A DNA stretch of 14,128 bases, taken from Campylobacteraceae bacterium. Lineage in GTDB: Bacteria > Campylobacterota > Campylobacteria > Campylobacterales > Sulfurovaceae. Positions 12,899-14,128 of the stretch are shown one piece after another (the first letter of the stretch is position 1; each line of letters opens with the position of its first letter). Under the pieces are notes generated by a model that saw only the letters and a list, made by a program, of their open reading frames with translations, was not told the origin of the DNA and did no database searches. The translations under genes and the position numbers were made by a program. Location of the stretch: contig JALVEV010000060.1 of assembly GCA_027030605.1 (NCBI GenBank), forward strand, positions 1-14,128, in the 5' to 3' direction.

Positions 12899-14128
12899 AT
12901 GGAGAAAAATTACGGTATTGATATTTGGGGTGATGAGAACTTTATTATAAAAAATAGTACTGTCAATATTAACCATGCTAACCAACCCTCTTTACTAGAG
13001 ATTACCTCTACAGTAAGAAACCAAGGCTACAAAGGACCTCTTCTTCTTCGTTTTCCTCATTTGATTAAAAAGCAGATAGATACCCTCTATAGTGAGTTTT
13101 ATCGTGCAAAAAAGGAGTTTAACTACCAAGGGGCTTTTCAAGCTGTCTTCCCTCTAAAGGTTAACCAGTTCCCCAACTTTGTTAATGCACTTATGGAGGT
13201 CTCAAAAGAGTACAACTATGGCTTAGAGGCAGGAAGTAAGGCTGAACTAATTATTGCTATGACACACACCCCACTTGGTAACCCCATTACGGTCAATGGT
13301 TTTAAAGATAAAGAGATGATAACACTCTGTTTTATTGCTTCTAATATGGGTCACAATATTACCATTACTATTGAGGGGCTTGGTGAGTTAGAGACCATTA
13401 TAGAGGTGAATCAAGAGTTTGATTTGGCTGTTGTTCCTAAGATTGGTGTACGTATTCGACTACACAGTTCAGGCATTGGTATCTGGGCAAAGAGTGGAGG
13501 CTACAGTTCTAAGTTTGGACTTACCTCTACTGAGCTTTTAGAGGCTTATGACCTTATGCAAAAACATAATCTACTCTCACAACTATGGATGATTCATTTT
13601 CATATAGGTTCTCAAATGTCCGAGATTAATCCACTAAAAAAAGCTCTTCGTGAAGCAGGAAACATCTACGCTGACCTTAAAAATCGTGGGGCTTACGCTC
13701 TCTCTGCCATTAACATTGGTGGTGGGTTAGCTGTTGAATACGCTCAACATGCACAGACAAAAGAGATAAACTATACCCTTGGAGAGTTTGCAAACGATGT
13801 TGTCTTCTTAATCAAAGAGATAGCTAAAAATAAACAGATAGAAGAGCCTGATATCTTTACTGAATCGGGTCGCTTCATTGCAGCTTCTCACTCGGTGCTT
13901 ATTGCCCCTGTATTGGAACTCTTTTCACAAGATTACCAAGAGAAATCACTTCGCCTCAAAGAGAAAAATCCTCCACTTATTACTGAACTTCATGAACTTT
14001 GGATTTCTCTCAACCATAACAATGCACGAGAGTACCTACACGATGCACTTGACCACATGGAGAGTCTCTTAACCCTCTTTGATTTAGGATACATTGACCT
14101 TGAAGACCGTTCTAACTGTGAAATATTG
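12899..14128 (+). CDS. speA: Biosynthetic arginine decarboxylase SpeA (3' end beyond window)
   Basis: PLP-dependent enzyme that turns arginine into agmatine and CO2, the first step of agmatine-route putrescine and spermidine synthesis. The open frame runs 410 codons to the window edge without a stop; the family is usually a little over 600 residues, so about two thirds are present. The start Y-G-I-D-I-W-G at 5-11 is typical of SpeA. The barrel shows F-P-L-K-V-N-Q at 84-90 with K87 as PLP lysine, Y-G-L-E-A-G-S-K-A-E-L at 107-117, S-K-F-G-L at 204-208, H-F-H-I-G-S-Q at 233-239, I-N-I-G-G-G-L at 271-277 and E-S-G-R at 322-325. The C-terminal specificity cysteine region is not in the window. ATG 12899-12901 has GGAG 5 nt upstream. 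It is divergent from ppx. Confidence 0.96.
   Translation, partial: MEKNYGIDIWGDENFIIKNSTVNINHANQPSLLEITSTVRNQGYKGPLLLRFPHLIKKQIDTLYSEFYRAKKEFNYQGAFQAVFPLKVNQFPNFVNALMEVSKEYNYGLEAGSKAELIIAMTHTPLGNPITVNGFKDKEMITLCFIASNMGHNITITIEGLGELETIIEVNQEFDLAVVPKIGVRIRLHSSGIGIWAKSGGYSSKFGLTSTELLEAYDLMQKHNLLSQLWMIHFHIGSQMSEINPLKKALREAGNIYADLKNRGAYALSAINIGGGLAVEYAQHAQTKEINYTLGEFANDVVFLIKEIAKNKQIEEPDIFTESGRFIAASHSVLIAPVLELFSQDYQEKSLRLKEKNPPLITELHELWISLNHNNAREYLHDALDHMESLLTLFDLGYIDLEDRSNCEIL

Noticed and set aside
12750..12950. Plus-strand frame over the ppx start and speA leader
   Set aside because: It crosses both promoters and the real speA start in another phase, with an isoleucine-rich sequence typical of AT-rich non-coding DNA.
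12815..12985. N-terminal extension of the Ppx/GppA frame (57 extra residues)
   Set aside because: It runs through both candidate divergent promoters and overlaps the speA start by 87 bases. Its sequence is hydrophobic and low-complexity, and the ATG at 12814 has a good AGGA site directly before the conserved I-D-L-G-S-N-S motif.
13878..14072. Plus-strand frame inside speA in another phase
   Set aside because: The speA frame is open across the whole interval and carries conserved arginine decarboxylase motifs.
1..14128. Defence island, CRISPR array, insertion sequence, prophage or tRNA gene
   Set aside because: No direct-repeat array, transposase, integrase, phage structural gene or tRNA cloverleaf was recognised; the single Mrr-like gene is isolated and looks inactive.

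Overview
The window is AT-rich bacterial chromosome. It most resembles a Campylobacterota (epsilonproteobacterial) genome of the Sulfurovum/Sulfurimonas type. The evidence is protein character: a SecA with a short N-terminus and a CPC...CC zinc tail, a single LolC/E-type permease directly behind secA with lolA close by (an association I recall from Campylobacter), a stand-alone CZB protein, and tight head-to-tail genes with strong AAGGA/GGAG ribosome sites. The genus is inference; no rRNA or other marker is present. I see no tRNA, rRNA, CRISPR array, insertion sequence, integrase or phage gene.

Layout from left to right. (1) A minus-strand pair: a secreted AMIN/amidase_3 N-acetylmuramoyl-L-alanine amidase (298-1389), followed downstream by the 5' end of thiI (1-263, cut by the window edge). 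(2) A divergent plus-strand orphan (1589-2053) that looks like a degenerate Mrr-type nuclease fold. Its stop codon overlaps that of (3), a tightly packed minus-strand operon lolA-rmuC-ppk2 (4991 to 2046). (4) A second minus-strand operon (5970 to 5083): a Mog-type molybdopterin adenylyltransferase, a 69-residue helical protein, and a 49-residue two-helix membrane protein. (5) Divergent from it, the plus-strand pair secA and a LolC/E-like permease (6086-9921), coupled by TAATG. (6) A minus-strand operon (12814 to 10020): Ppx/GppA phosphatase, CCA-adding-type nucleotidyltransferase with an HD domain, and a stand-alone CZB zinc-binding protein. (7) Divergent from it, speA, biosynthetic arginine decarboxylase, running off the right edge.

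Functionally this is mostly housekeeping. SecA exports envelope proteins, the LolC/E permease releases lipoproteins and LolA carries them, and the amidase remodels peptidoglycan. ThiI and the CCA enzyme act on tRNA. PPK2 and Ppx/GppA act at opposite ends of polyphosphate or (p)ppGpp metabolism but lie in separate operons.

There is no obvious new multi-gene defence or mobile system. The items most worth following are a pair of related palindromic elements at the 3' ends of two unrelated operon genes (9918-9948 and 11873-11906), the uncharacterised small-protein pair behind mog, the orphan Mrr-like protein that appears to have lost its catalytic lysine, and the solitary CZB protein.
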